Part shown: piece after piece, positions 1-9,187 of the stretch
How positions within the stretch are numbered: the first letter of the stretch is position 1
Layout of the letters: every line of letters starts with the position of its first letter
DNA from: a virus
Direction: 5' to 3' (one strand)
Virus record (IMG/VR): IMGVR_UViG_3300021957_000014
Span: 22,213-86,212 of that record
DNA length: 64,000 nt
Translations under genes and position numbers: made by a program
The notes under the pieces: model-generated
The model's input: the letters and a program-made list of their open reading frames with translations, nothing else
Database searches by the model: none
Told to the model about the DNA's origin: nothing

Positions 1-1593
1 TCTTTCTATACCATTTTTAAATACCTTAATGAAGTTATCATTAAAGAATAGGCTCTTTCCATGGATATCATTTCCATTGAAAAGTGTTTGGTCTGCAATT
101 GCAATGAACTCGTACTGACCAAAAGTTTCGTGGTTTTCTTGAATGACTTCGTCACCCACTGACCCTAAAACACCAGCTGCGCCCGAACCACCTGTGGCAA
201 AGTTATCAAAGACAACCATCTCTCCACCTTCGTAGTTCGTTCCACCAGTTTCAATAAATACTCTTTCAACTCCACCTAGTGACAACCCACTTACGTTGGT
301 TACACATTCTACACTGTCTAGGTTGTCCTTTGCACCGATAAAGTTAATCTTATCAGCATTACTATACATGGAACCAGCATTTCCACCTTCAAGCAGTACA
401 CCACTGCCATCTTCCCATAATAGGTCAAAGTCTACAGGTTCTTTTAAAATTAACCCACCGTCTTCTAATAATGCGTTGTCACCAGTTTCGGTTAGTATAC
501 TACCATCTTCTGAGTCCACACCAACATAAGTTGAAGATGCATCGTGGTTTATAGAATGTACTAGACCTTGAAGTACCCCAGTCTCGATGGTCACACCATC
601 TCTATCGACTAACTCTACCGCTGCACCAGCAGTAAATGTTCCTTTGTGATTGTCTGTAATTTGTAATGAAAATTCATCGTTGCTGAGGTCAAGAACATAT
701 ACGGATTCAACAACTGACTCAGCTTGAATTGTAGTTCTAGTGGCATCTTTGTATTCTACAATTTTATCTGTAGCAACTGGAAGTCTACCTTCCTTATCCA
801 TCTTGACATTTACTCTTCTTTCTTGAGAGTAGTTTGAATCAGATGCAAATATTGTTTCGTTGTAGGGGTAACGCACCTCGGCATCGTCCCCATATAGAAG
901 TCTCATCAAGAATTTTAATGAGTCTTCTGTTCCCTTTTGTTGATATAGGTCTTTGATGTTTTTGATTGTGAGTCTCTTGTTCATTGTGAGACCCAAATCG
1001 AAAGCTGGTGCTAAATCTGTTTGGAAGTAATTTAAAAAATCTTCCGTTGTATGGTCGATATCAGAATAATCTAATAGTCGATTGTTTGCGAGAATTGTAT
1101 TTTCTTTATATGAAACAACGGAAGTTTCTCGTCCACCTTCTCGTCCTTTAATGATTTCACCCTTGGCAAAACCTGTTCCCGATATTGTTTGTAGATACAA
1201 TGTGTTATTATTAATAACTGTTATTTTAGAAACAGTTTTACTTGTGCTACCTACAATGTATTCACCAACTTTATATGGGTCGGTAAATGCATTTGTGCTA
1301 TCATCATAACCATTGTATAATACTTTTGAACTTTCTTGGTCGGGTGATGGCGAGACGGTAGCAGTTTCCAATAACATGGAACCTGTACCGTCTTCATTTA
1401 AAATACCATCTATGTCACTCTTACTGAAATCAGATTTATTACTGACTTCGAAGACTAAGATTTCTGCTTCTAGATACTCAAAGTATGCATTGAGGAAAGC
1501 CTCAAACATCGGAGACTCTTCCTTCAAATACTCGGGAAGTAATGAAGGTAGTCTATGACTTAGTTTATCTATTGAAAATTCTTGGTGTGACAT
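1..1593 (-). CDS. Large virion/baseplate-associated structural protein, C-terminus cut by window edge
   Basis: An open frame of 531 codons starts with ATG at 1593 and runs off the left end without a stop. The visible part is beta-rich and Gly/Asp/Thr-rich, with repeated short segments of the LLEDG type in the middle. It follows gp6 and a small structural gene, the place where marine T4-like phages carry large baseplate or fibre-associated proteins. The N-terminus (MSHQEFSIDKLSHRLPSLLP) and the statement that the protein spans a DYSDIDHTTEDFLNYF-like segment resemble conserved cyanophage virion proteins, but I cannot give it a T4 number. The missing C-terminus could hold a receptor-binding or fibre part. 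Confidence 0.7.
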   Translation of the reverse strand, partial: MSHQEFSIDKLSHRLPSLLPEYLKEESPMFEAFLNAYFEYLEAEILVFEVSNKSDFSKSDIDGILNEDGTGSMLLETATVSPSPDQESSKVLYNGYDDSTNAFTDPYKVGEYIVGSTSKTVSKITVINNNTLYLQTISGTGFAKGEIIKGREGGRETSVVSYKENTILANNRLLDYSDIDHTTEDFLNYFQTDLAPAFDLGLTMNKRLTIKNIKDLYQQKGTEDSLKFLMRLLYGDDAEVRYPYNETIFASDSNYSQERRVNVKMDKEGRLPVATDKIVEYKDATRTTIQAESVVESVYVLDLSNDEFSLQITDNHKGTFTAGAAVELVDRDGVTIETGVLQGLVHSINHDASSTYVGVDSEDGSILTETGDNALLEDGGLILKEPVDFDLLWEDGSGVLLEGGNAGSMYSNADKINFIGAKDNLDSVECVTNVSGLSLGGVERVFIETGGTNYEGGEMVVFDNFATGGSGAAGVLGSVGDEVIQENHETFGQYEFIAIADQTLFNGNDIHGKSLFFNDNFIKVFKNGIER

Positions 1594-1608
1594 ATTTTTA
1601 GCTTAACC

Positions 1609-2082
1609 TTAAGTTATAGTTGCACCATTCTTTGCCACAACAAACCAAGCAGTACCATTCCACATAAGTAGAACTGACTCTCCACGAGTATCCATCTGAA
1701 TCTGAAGAGTTGTATCTGTGGAGTAACCCCAAGAAGCAACTTGAATCTGAGCTTTATGAGTTGAAGCTGGTTCAGTAGATAGTAGGATAATTTTTAACTG
1801 ACCTACGTCTGTTCCGTTATCCAAAGTGAATTCAACATCACCACTGAATGCAGTTCCATCAATGAACGTTGCAAAAGTTGATGCAAGGTTTGATGCTGTT
1901 GCTGTCAATGTAGCAATATCATCTATCGCTATGTGAGTTGGAATGTTTTCAAACATCTGACCAATGGTCATCTTTTTGTTTACAGGAGTTCCGCCTGGGT
2001 TGTCTACAATGTGCAATAAATCATCAGCACCGATTTCTGAATCGGCAACTGCTGTTAATGCTGTTATTTTCTTATCTGCCAT
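1609..2082 (-). CDS. Small virion protein, possible fibre/neck-type structural protein
   Basis: 157 aa. The N-terminus (MADKKITALTAVADSEIGADD) resembles the opening used by many marine phage tail-fibre or structural proteins, and the C-terminal half is a Thr/Asp-rich beta domain ending in an aromatic GTAWFVV stretch. An AGGAG ribosome site lies upstream. It is sandwiched between gp6 and the large structural gene on the same strand, so a baseplate-periphery or fibre role is inferred. No T4 counterpart is recognised. Confidence 0.6.
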   Translation of the reverse strand: MADKKITALTAVADSEIGADDLLHIVDNPGGTPVNKKMTIGQMFENIPTHIAIDDIATLTATASNLASTFATFIDGTAFSGDVEFTLDNGTDVGQLKIILLSTEPASTHKAQIQVASWGYSTDTTLQIQMDTRGESVLLMWNGTAWFVVAKNGATIT

Positions 2083-2114
2083 TTTTATTTCTCCTAAAAT
2101 TGACTAATTTAATT

Positions 2115-2130
2115 AAAACCTCTTTCGAGG
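2115..2130 (-). terminator. Short GAAA-tetraloop hairpin followed by T-run
   Basis: Read on the minus strand, CCTC-GAAA-GAGG is followed by TTTT, between gp6 (ends 2181) and the 157-aa gene. The stem is only four GC-rich pairs, so it is at best a weak or attenuating terminator. Confidence 0.3.
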
Positions 2131-2180
2131 AATGCTACTCTAAGCACTGAACCTACAGTCTTAGACCACTCTATGCATAA

Positions 2181-4052
2181 TTAATATGTCGAGGATGATG
2201 TGGATTTGTATCCAACACCAGCACTTGACTCACCACTTGCAATGGTGTCTACTTCACCTGTTACACTAACATCTGTTGGGTCGATATCCACTAGATTACC
2301 TAGTGTTGCAACCACATCATTACCTGCTGGTATAACTGTGAAATCAATCGTTGAATCAGTATTGACCGTTGAGGTAATATTGATGGCATTGATTGTTATT
2401 TTCCCATTCGGATAATCCACTGTACCAGCTGCACTATCCAAATAAACTCTGGCCCCACTTGATAAGTAGAACCGTCTAAGAGTACCCTTACCGTCATCAT
2501 CGAAATAATGAACGTTAACTGTATCTCCTTGAGTATAGAAACCTGTTGTTTGGGTGATACCACCACCCGCTGCATTATATCCACTGTTTGGATTGTATAA
2601 TGCATTACCGAAAGCACTTAAATAACCAGTCTCTTGTCCAGTCTTTATAGTAGTTGCTTTCCTTAATCTGATATTACATGTATTAGATAGTATTGACCCA
2701 TCTGTTTCATCGATAGACTTAACAAGATTTGAATGTCTGAACACTGAATCAAAGTTTGCAAGATTAGTATTATCGAATGTGTTAATTGCACTCGTTACTA
2801 GTGTTACCAATTCTCCGTTAGAATATTGAGTTGCATTCTCGTTATACTTGAATACACATGTGATTAAAATTTTGACTATGTCTGCATCGATGATAGTAGG
2901 TCTAACAGTCAACATGTTTAGTTTGTTGAGTTTGCTTTGAACTAACTTCTTCTCTGTATCAGATAAGTAGTCTGCGTTCTTAGGTTTAAGTGCAATAAAC
3001 ACTTTACCATATTCGGGTGGGTCATTGTCTTCACCACCCCATACTGCAACTGCATCTGCATTCGGATAATACTCACTGACCTTTGCTTTGTAGTCATTCA
3101 GTGTTACCAGTCTGTTTTGAGATGTATAGAACTTCGTTGCTTTAAACTTGATAGAATCTATAGACTCTTTCTCTGCACCACCTGTAGCTGGAATAACTCT
3201 AGTTGTTCTTATATCTGAGAAACCATTGATACCACCCACCATTGTAAATAAGTTAGCACCATCTGCATGGTTTTCATCTACTACAATGTATGTCACTGCA
3301 ATCGAATCCCCATCTTTGAGATTAGCACCAAGAACTCCATCACCAAAGTATAATTCAATATAACCTTCTTCGTTTTCTTGGGTATAGTATACTTTACTCG
3401 ATGTTGTAATTGCAGAGATGTTTGTTGATAAAGCATAGTTAGATGATAAACCACCACTTGTAACTACAACACTCAATTTAGATTTGTCTACCCTTGCATT
3501 ACTAAGTACAAACTTTGAATTTGCAATTTGATTATCAAAAACAAAAATGTCTGTTGCATAAGTTCCTTGTACAAGGTTTACGTCCGTGTAATTGTAAGTA
3601 GTTCCATTCTGGCTAGGTCTTACTGTTGATGATACTACAAAATCGTAGTTAGTTCCATCATACACTGTCTGAAAAACTGTTCCTCTCAATAGTTGCATTT
3701 CAGCTGTAGTTGGAGAAGTACCATTTGCATTTCTAACTCCACTACATGCAACATCAATTGTTGCTTCAGAGGCTGATTCAGACGCTGGAATGAATCCTAA
3801 ATCCTTTGCACGAGATACTACATTCTTTCTCATCTGTGCAGAGTCTAGGAATAATTCCGAAGCTGCTATGTTTGTATTGATTGCACCTATGTGAGATGCA
3901 TATGCGAGAAGGTCAATCAAGACTGACATGTTTGACCCTTCAAAATCATAATCTTTGAATTGAGACTGACCTTTTAGATATCCCTTTAGGTTATCTGAAA
4001 TTGAATCAAAATCTAAATCTGTTACATTTATTTGTGAACTGTTTGTTGCCAT
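2181..4052 (-). CDS. 6: Baseplate wedge subunit gp6
   Basis: 623 aa, close to T4 gp6 (about 660 aa). The N-terminal region matches the gp6/J-like baseplate family of marine T4-like phages: a FDSISDNLKGYLK segment, then YDFEGSNMSVLIDLLAYAS and the following helix with N-x-AASELFLDSA. The centre carries the beta-sandwich with an EGYIELYFGDGVLG motif. In T4 gp6 dimers close the wedge ring around the hub and drive the sheath-contraction switch. It starts 1 nt after gp25 stops and lies in the gp53-gp27-gp5-gp25-gp6 run, so order supports the call. Confidence 0.93.
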   Translation of the reverse strand: MATNSSQINVTDLDFDSISDNLKGYLKGQSQFKDYDFEGSNMSVLIDLLAYASHIGAINTNIAASELFLDSAQMRKNVVSRAKDLGFIPASESASEATIDVACSGVRNANGTSPTTAEMQLLRGTVFQTVYDGTNYDFVVSSTVRPSQNGTTYNYTDVNLVQGTYATDIFVFDNQIANSKFVLSNARVDKSKLSVVVTSGGLSSNYALSTNISAITTSSKVYYTQENEEGYIELYFGDGVLGANLKDGDSIAVTYIVVDENHADGANLFTMVGGINGFSDIRTTRVIPATGGAEKESIDSIKFKATKFYTSQNRLVTLNDYKAKVSEYYPNADAVAVWGGEDNDPPEYGKVFIALKPKNADYLSDTEKKLVQSKLNKLNMLTVRPTIIDADIVKILITCVFKYNENATQYSNGELVTLVTSAINTFDNTNLANFDSVFRHSNLVKSIDETDGSILSNTCNIRLRKATTIKTGQETGYLSAFGNALYNPNSGYNAAGGGITQTTGFYTQGDTVNVHYFDDDGKGTLRRFYLSSGARVYLDSAAGTVDYPNGKITINAINITSTVNTDSTIDFTVIPAGNDVVATLGNLVDIDPTDVSVTGEVDTIASGESSAGVGYKSTSSSTY

Positions 4053-4053
4053 C

Positions 4054-4473
4054 TTATCGTGCCCTTGTTACTGTGAATGTCAAATCGTTATTTGGAACAC
4101 CCTCGTTAATGTTGTAGAATACTGTTACATCCATATTGTTGTCATCCACATCATCAAATTTTATAGTTACATTTGAGACTCTTGGTTCGAACTTCTCTAT
4201 AGTATCTGCTAAGACTCTTTTCATTCTACGTACCTTTCTATCGGTATCTAATTCGAATAACATGTTTCTGATAGACCCACCAAAGTTTGGTTTAAATGGT
4301 CTTTCATATTTGTTGGTTAGAACAATGTTTCTTACTGCTCTACGTATTGCATCCGTATCCGTTTTAATGGTTACATCACCTGTGACTGGATGAGCTCTCA
4401 TAGTGATATCCATATCAGAGTGTATGTTTTTGTTTGCAACGGTCTTTCCGTTATTTACTAGTTGGTCTGACAT
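4054..4473 (-). CDS. 25: Baseplate wedge subunit gp25
   Basis: 139 aa, slightly longer than T4 gp25 (132 aa). The family core is visible: TDAIRRAVRNIVLTNKYERPF around residues 40-60, then PNFGGSIRNMLFEL. gp25 belongs to the GPW/gp25 family and joins wedge to hub and tube; it does not need enzymatic activity. The first 15-20 residues are extra relative to other family members, so an internal ATG at 4413 is an alternative start. However a T4-type TATAAATA box ends exactly 5 nt before the 4473 ATG, which suggests a leaderless late transcript starting at this codon. Confidence 0.92.
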   Translation of the reverse strand: MSDQLVNNGKTVANKNIHSDMDITMRAHPVTGDVTIKTDTDAIRRAVRNIVLTNKYERPFKPNFGGSIRNMLFELDTDRKVRRMKRVLADTIEKFEPRVSNVTIKFDDVDDNNMDVTVFYNINEGVPNNDLTFTVTRAR

Positions 4474-4478
4474 ATATC

Positions 4479-4486
4479 TATTTATA
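4479..4486 (-). promoter_or_regulatory. Late promoter TATAAATA, leaderless geometry, for gp25
   Basis: The T4-type late box occupies -13 to -6 if +1 is the A of the gp25 ATG (4473): the gap is 5 nt (GATAT). No Shine-Dalgarno sequence is present between box and start. Confidence 0.65.
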
Positions 4487-4501
4487 CTCGCTTACTTATT
4501 A

Positions 4502-5839
4502 CTAACTTGGTTTTTCTGACTCATTCTTTTTACCAGCATTCGTACCTTGACCAGTATCCATAGATATTGTTTTGTGGGTATGAGATGAAAGTTTAGGTTT
4601 ATTATTCTGTAGGGTTTGTATCTCTCCGTCTGCAACTATAGATTTCTTATTAGTCTGAGCTCCAGTGATATGAACCGTACCGTCAACTGTTAGATTTGTA
4701 GTCATTTTTGTAGTTGGTGAAGTGAATGTTGTATTACCCACTACATCTGCATTTAGTGTTCCACCTATCTGTGCATCTACGTTACCTTCGGTCACATCTA
4801 GATTGACATTACCTTTTGATACGGTTGTGAGAACATTTCCTTCTGATACTGTCGTGGTCATGTCTCCCTTCAATATGTCTGTTGTTACATTTCCTTCTGC
4901 TACTGTTGTGTGTACATTTCCTGTATTCACATTGATAGTTACATTACCTTTCTCTACGATTATGTCTGCATTACCAGCTATGAAAATGCTCTCGTTTTTA
5001 CACACTACTTGATAGTGGTCATTTACTATTCTAGAAACTTCTGACCCATCGGGATGTATCTCATGGAATGTTCCCGACCTGTGATGTATGTTTAGTCTTT
5101 CTGCAGTTGGAGTATCATCAACTTCAATTAGATGACCCGACTCTGTTGCTGTAACTTTGTTGTATGGGTAGACTGGTGCTTCTGCACTATCTAAGAATCC
5201 TTCTAAGTTGTCTGATAGTTTATGCTCATAAAGAGTACCCTCTTTAGATACACCTCTTGCAAAACTTGACAAATCAGATTGGTCGGTGTATAATGGATAG
5301 AAAGGCAAATCATCTTCTGTTAGTTCTGTCTCTTCAATGGTTGAACCTGTTGCATCATACTTGATGTCAATTGTTTTGGGTTCTTTGGGTGCAGTATCTA
5401 ATGCACTCGTTAAACCAAACCCTCTTCTAACATCCTGTTTTGGATTGGGCCCATCGGATGTATCATTGTAATCTTCTACGGTTAACTTTCTAGGGTCATT
5501 GAACCCTCTATCAGTTGCCCTACTAATAAGTTCGTCTGTAACAGATTCTTTGTATCCCACTTGAGGGATACCTGCTGTTGTTCCCAGTATGATAGGGTCT
5601 TGTTTTAAATCACCATCTCTGAAATAACCAAATACTGTAGAACCTTCTATAAGTCCGTGTTGAGTTCCTATACCCGAAAGTGCAGCTGCAGTGGTTGGAA
5701 GAACTACTTGACACCACGGTAAATCGGGTGTTGCAATTAACTGTTTGTTGTCGGTATGTATTCCGTGTATACGTACACGAACCCTACCTATCATAAGAGG
5801 GTCTTGTCTGTCTTCGACTATACCATAAAAATAATCCAT
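4502..5839 (-). CDS. 5: Baseplate hub / spike protein gp5, without lysozyme domain
   Basis: 445 aa. The N-terminal OB-fold is clear (YGIVEDRQDPLMIGRVRVRI), followed by the SESGH-like ATESGHLIEVDDTP segment and RSGTFHEIHPDGS that precede the triple-stranded beta-helix. The C-terminal third is built of short repeats of the GNV-T-T/V type (about residues 285-375), expected for the spike needle. The T4 lysozyme domain is absent, as in most marine T4-like phages. Residues EGFLDSAEAPVYPY (about 205-220) share a near-identical DNA segment with the carbamoyltransferase at 33.4 kb. Translationally coupled to the upstream gp27-like gene by an overlapping ATG/stop at 5839. Confidence 0.9.
   Translation of the reverse strand: MDYFYGIVEDRQDPLMIGRVRVRIHGIHTDNKQLIATPDLPWCQVVLPTTAAALSGIGTQHGLIEGSTVFGYFRDGDLKQDPIILGTTAGIPQVGYKESVTDELISRATDRGFNDPRKLTVEDYNDTSDGPNPKQDVRRGFGLTSALDTAPKEPKTIDIKYDATGSTIEETELTEDDLPFYPLYTDQSDLSSFARGVSKEGTLYEHKLSDNLEGFLDSAEAPVYPYNKVTATESGHLIEVDDTPTAERLNIHHRSGTFHEIHPDGSEVSRIVNDHYQVVCKNESIFIAGNADIIVEKGNVTINVNTGNVHTTVAEGNVTTDILKGDMTTTVSEGNVLTTVSKGNVNLDVTEGNVDAQIGGTLNADVVGNTTFTSPTTKMTTNLTVDGTVHITGAQTNKKSIVADGEIQTLQNNKPKLSSHTHKTISMDTGQGTNAGKKNESEKPS
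5160..5203 (-). repeat. Copy A of 44-bp segment shared with carbamoyltransferase gene
   Basis: Forty-one of 44 positions match 33425-33468, including a perfect 26-bp core (5171-5196). Same strand and same reading frame as the other copy; both encode LDSAEAPV-x-PY. The downstream PYNKV...ESGH context is typical of gp5, so this copy looks ancestral. Confidence 0.85.
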
Positions 5840-7287
5840 TATGTCTCCTTCACTGCTTTGTCACTTGATTCTATGCCCGGCGCATCTGCTATTTCCATTG
5901 TGTAACTTTCTTTAACACACTCTAAATGCATTATACCCGAAGCAGCTGCTGGTTCGAAATTTAAGCTCATGTCCGTAATCAAATACCTGTCATCGTTTAG
6001 ATTGCTACTTACATTACCATCCAATGTTTCTGCGCCTGGAATTTTTAATTTAATAACCGTTCCAGCAGAGATGTCGGTTCTCAATGGTATGGTTACTATC
6101 ATCTTATGTTGTTCAAGAATTTCTAGTAATGCTCTTCTCTCTAGTTTTGCATTGTCTTTGTTTTTAATTCCTTGGAAGACTTCATCTGTTGCAATGGAAT
6201 CTGCATTATCAAATGTGTGGTTTGATGTGTAAGTATAATCTACGATAGTTTTGAATTCTTTATTCATTGCAAGGTCTACATCTACTTCAATTGTATCGGG
6301 TGATGTCCTATCATCTGATTGGTTGTGAGCAGATAGACTAACTTCATCTTCATCTGTTACGATAAGTGGGAAGCCAGAAAGATGTGTTCCTCTTGCCATG
6401 GTTTCCTTGTAATCATAAATCACATCTTCTTCCAATTTTCTAACTGGGTCATAGACTTTCATTGAGGCACCATATGCACCACCAATCATAGCACTAAGAG
6501 TATCCATCAATTGTGGTTTGAAGTAACTTAGAATTCTACTATTAAGACCGCCTGGAGCATTCAAATCTTTTTCATGTGTGTCCACATCTGCAGATGTTGG
6601 TTTAAATGAAAACTCAACTGGAAACTCTCTTTGGAACATTCCATCAATTGACCCGAATCTAAATCCACCATTAAGTGTTTGATAAAAAAACATAGAGTTT
6701 CTCCACCCATCACTTTTTTCTGAATGAGAGGTGGTGATACACCAATCCATAAATCGATTAACTGTCCAGTTAGGACAAATGAATTGATGGTTTGCTGGGG
6801 TAGTCTCTTCCCATAAGTCAAACTCTTCGGGATAGAAATGTGTTTCATCTAATAATGCATCTTGTAGCATTTGACCCTTTGTACCCCTAAAGGTTTTACT
6901 CAATCGTTTTTTGTTTACATAAAATTGTCTAGGGTCACAGAAGAACATAACAAATGTTTGTGTACTCTCTTTAGGTCTCTGAACGTTTTCTACTTTATAA
7001 ACTCTAAATGACTTGTCAATCGTAAATTCCTTTGCAGCCTCTTCATCAAATCCTTCTTTCTGTTTAATAGATATACGAATATATTCTTGACCAGTAAATC
7101 TGTAGTTCTTTAATATGTCTAAGCCATCAAGAATAGATGCTTGACCTGAGCAGAACTTTGAGAATATCGATTCGTATAAGGTTACACCCACAGTCAAAGC
7201 ATCAATAACAACTGACTCTCCATGTTGATTGATTAGTGTGAATGCTTCGATGGAAAACCCACCTTCAACAAAATTACCTTGGGCCAT
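5839..7287 (-). CDS. 27: Baseplate hub protein, gp27-like
   Basis: 482 aa, immediately upstream of and overlapping gp5, the position of T4 gene 27 relatives. The sequence has the hub-type beginning (GGFSIEAFTLINQHGESVVID ... VTLYESIFSKFCSGQASILDG), and a middle domain with WTVNRFMDWC and NGGFRFGSIDGM typical of marine T4-like hub proteins. gp27 forms the trimeric torus that seats the gp5 spike and continues the tail tube. Longer than T4 gp27 (391 aa). Assignment rests on position and family resemblance rather than a diagnostic motif. Confidence 0.75.
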   Translation of the reverse strand: MAQGNFVEGGFSIEAFTLINQHGESVVIDALTVGVTLYESIFSKFCSGQASILDGLDILKNYRFTGQEYIRISIKQKEGFDEEAAKEFTIDKSFRVYKVENVQRPKESTQTFVMFFCDPRQFYVNKKRLSKTFRGTKGQMLQDALLDETHFYPEEFDLWEETTPANHQFICPNWTVNRFMDWCITTSHSEKSDGWRNSMFFYQTLNGGFRFGSIDGMFQREFPVEFSFKPTSADVDTHEKDLNAPGGLNSRILSYFKPQLMDTLSAMIGGAYGASMKVYDPVRKLEEDVIYDYKETMARGTHLSGFPLIVTDEDEVSLSAHNQSDDRTSPDTIEVDVDLAMNKEFKTIVDYTYTSNHTFDNADSIATDEVFQGIKNKDNAKLERRALLEILEQHKMIVTIPLRTDISAGTVIKLKIPGAETLDGNVSSNLNDDRYLITDMSLNFEPAAASGIMHLECVKESYTMEIADAPGIESSDKAVKET

Positions 7288-7997
7288 TATGAACTCATTA
7301 TTTTATCAAACTCTTGCACAACTCTTCGGATGTATTGTGGTCTGATAATTTTTATTAATCTTTTTGTATCGTTTTTATCGAACTCGTCTTGCCAGAGTGT
7401 TACTGCAGTATAACCATTTACAAAAGTGTTAGACCGTAATCCTTCATCATTCTTGTAGTATGATATACCATCAATTTGATTGATTGCACTTAAAATGGTT
7501 GCAGTTTTTTCTGAACCTGTTATGGTGTCTCCACCAATAAAGTCTATTCTACCATCAACACCAATTCTATTATATGTAGGTTCCACTTTAATGACATGTG
7601 CTGTGTTACCAGTATTAGATTTAATTTCTTCTCCTAATAGGAACTTCCCATCTTCATCAATCATATCAGACGTATTACTAAAGGTTAGGTATTGGCCTGG
7701 GTATTTTTCCTTTAGATATGCTTCAAAGGTTGGAGTGTCTTTATGCCAGTCAAAATATGATTCCATTTCATTGACTAGTAGTAGAGTCCAGTGTAAATCA
7801 CCGTTACCATACAATTTGGTTGCAACTACATCGGGTCTTTCTCCATCCTGTAGTTCATAGTATTCATAATCAATAACTTTGTGTAAAGCACCTTGGTCTA
7901 TCTTTGACTTTCTAAAAAAGTCTTTGATGGTAATCCACTTACCATTAGCTAATTTGTATTGAGTTGTTGGAAAATTTTCGAAATATTGATTTGCCAT
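7287..7997 (-). CDS. 53: Baseplate wedge subunit gp53
   Basis: 236 aa, compared with 196 aa in T4. The first 85 residues are characteristic: YFENFPTTQYKL near the start, then the GERPDVVATKLYGNGDLHW segment and LLLVNEMESYFDWHKD. The C-terminus ends in RLIKIIRPQYIRRVVQEF. The middle (about 105-170) is an insertion-like beta domain. gp53 carries a LysM-like fold and clamps wedges together in T4. Its stop overlaps the start of the gp27-like gene. Confidence 0.9.
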   Translation of the reverse strand: MANQYFENFPTTQYKLANGKWITIKDFFRKSKIDQGALHKVIDYEYYELQDGERPDVVATKLYGNGDLHWTLLLVNEMESYFDWHKDTPTFEAYLKEKYPGQYLTFSNTSDMIDEDGKFLLGEEIKSNTGNTAHVIKVEPTYNRIGVDGRIDFIGGDTITGSEKTATILSAINQIDGISYYKNDEGLRSNTFVNGYTAVTLWQDEFDKNDTKRLIKIIRPQYIRRVVQEFDKIMSS

Positions 7998-8000
7998 AGT

Positions 8001-9137
8001 TTAACCCCCACCACCATTGGCACTTTTATCTCTATTTGATGCTGCAACGGTTTCTTGTCTTCTTTCAGCCAATGAGGTCATCCCACCACCTAAGTCTTGT
8101 TTCTTTGCTGACTTGGATATTGTCTGATAGTTTTCCTGTGTAAGTATTTTGATTTCTGTGAAACTTAGTGACATTTTTGTTGATATTGGATACCCATCTT
8201 CAAATAGTTTGTTTGAATGCGAGACGTTACATGATGTACATACCATGGGTAAGAAGTCATCAAATTTATCTGCAATTGGGCCCTCCCATTCTAATTTAAA
8301 CATGTTGGGATAGTTGAAATAATTTTCAATTGCAGTATCACCTTCTGCTTCTCCATATGTGTCGGGTAACATTGCAGTCTTGAATCCCCATACGATATCT
8401 TTCACTGCAGTTGCTTCGTCACTATTTCTAGGGAAAAACTCATATTCAAAAGAAAAATCTCTGAAACCCACTCCTTCGAACATCTGTTCTTCCATAGGGT
8501 TGGCTGCTCTTCCAGCAAGGAAGTTGTTTGCACCGCCAGTGAGCATAGAACCTAGTTTGTTCATACCATCTTGGACTGCTCCCTCTAATGCAGTTCCAGT
8601 TGCTTGTAATGTTGAACCATCCATTTTACCATTGAATGAATCTTTTATCTCAAGTCCTCGTCTAATACCAGCACCAACACCTTCATTCTTGTAGGTTGCC
8701 TTCACATCCCCTTCACTTATTTCATCGGGAACATATAGTGCAATCTCAACTGATTCTGAGGACAATAAATTTTTGTTATTAGCACCATCTGCGTTTCTAG
8801 CAGTTCTAGGTAAAGTGGTGAATACAAGATAATTCTGTAACTCTTCCCCAATAGGGTACTGCAGTTCTCTAACTCTTGTCTCGGGTGATTTTTTCCCTTG
8901 TTGTTTTGCTTGTTTCGATGCTTTATTCTTCTCTAAAGAAGACCGTCTTTTGTCTAGTGTTGCTTGTGCTTCTTCTGCTTGTTGGGCAAGCTTGTCTGCA
9001 ACATCGGATAATGACCCCGATGCTAGATTTTTTAAGTCGTATCCCTTTCCAGTAAGTTTTGCTTGAATACCCTTAAGAGATTTCACTGCACTTTTAGCTT
9101 GACTTACTTTATTGAGTATTTTGTTGATATTCGGCAT
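8001..9137 (-). CDS. 48: Baseplate tail-tube-associated protein, gp48-like
   Basis: 378 aa. Residues 1-90 are Lys/Ala/Gln-rich and helical; the rest is tube-like beta structure with FRDFSFEYEFFPRN, then WGFKTAML and a C-terminal STKMSLSFTEIKILT strand typical of gp48/gp54 and tube proteins. T4 gp48 caps the hub and starts the tube. The alternative is gp54, but the better tube-like candidate for that is on the plus strand at 12.2 kb. Starts at 9137 with an AGGGA site and lies beside divergent late promoters. Confidence 0.65.
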   Translation of the reverse strand: MPNINKILNKVSQAKSAVKSLKGIQAKLTGKGYDLKNLASGSLSDVADKLAQQAEEAQATLDKRRSSLEKNKASKQAKQQGKKSPETRVRELQYPIGEELQNYLVFTTLPRTARNADGANNKNLLSSESVEIALYVPDEISEGDVKATYKNEGVGAGIRRGLEIKDSFNGKMDGSTLQATGTALEGAVQDGMNKLGSMLTGGANNFLAGRAANPMEEQMFEGVGFRDFSFEYEFFPRNSDEATAVKDIVWGFKTAMLPDTYGEAEGDTAIENYFNYPNMFKLEWEGPIADKFDDFLPMVCTSCNVSHSNKLFEDGYPISTKMSLSFTEIKILTQENYQTISKSAKKQDLGGGMTSLAERRQETVAASNRDKSANGGGG

Positions 9138-9147
9138 TCAGAATCCC

Positions 9148-9155
9148 TATAAATA
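9148..9155 (+). promoter_or_regulatory. Late promoter TATAAATA, rightward, for gp4 operon
   Basis: Perfect T4-type late box in the 47-nt divergent gap between gp48-like and gp4, 29 nt before the gp4 ATG. Confidence 0.6.
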
Positions 9156-9179
9156 GTTCTTGTTAATTATGGTTACTGT

Positions 9180-9187
9180 TATTTATG
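9180..9187 (-). promoter_or_regulatory. Late promoter CATAAATA, leftward, for gp48-like operon
   Basis: Minus-strand CATAAATA 42 nt upstream of the gp48-like ATG. It overlaps the first codon of gp4, so the two opposing late promoters interleave. Confidence 0.5.
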
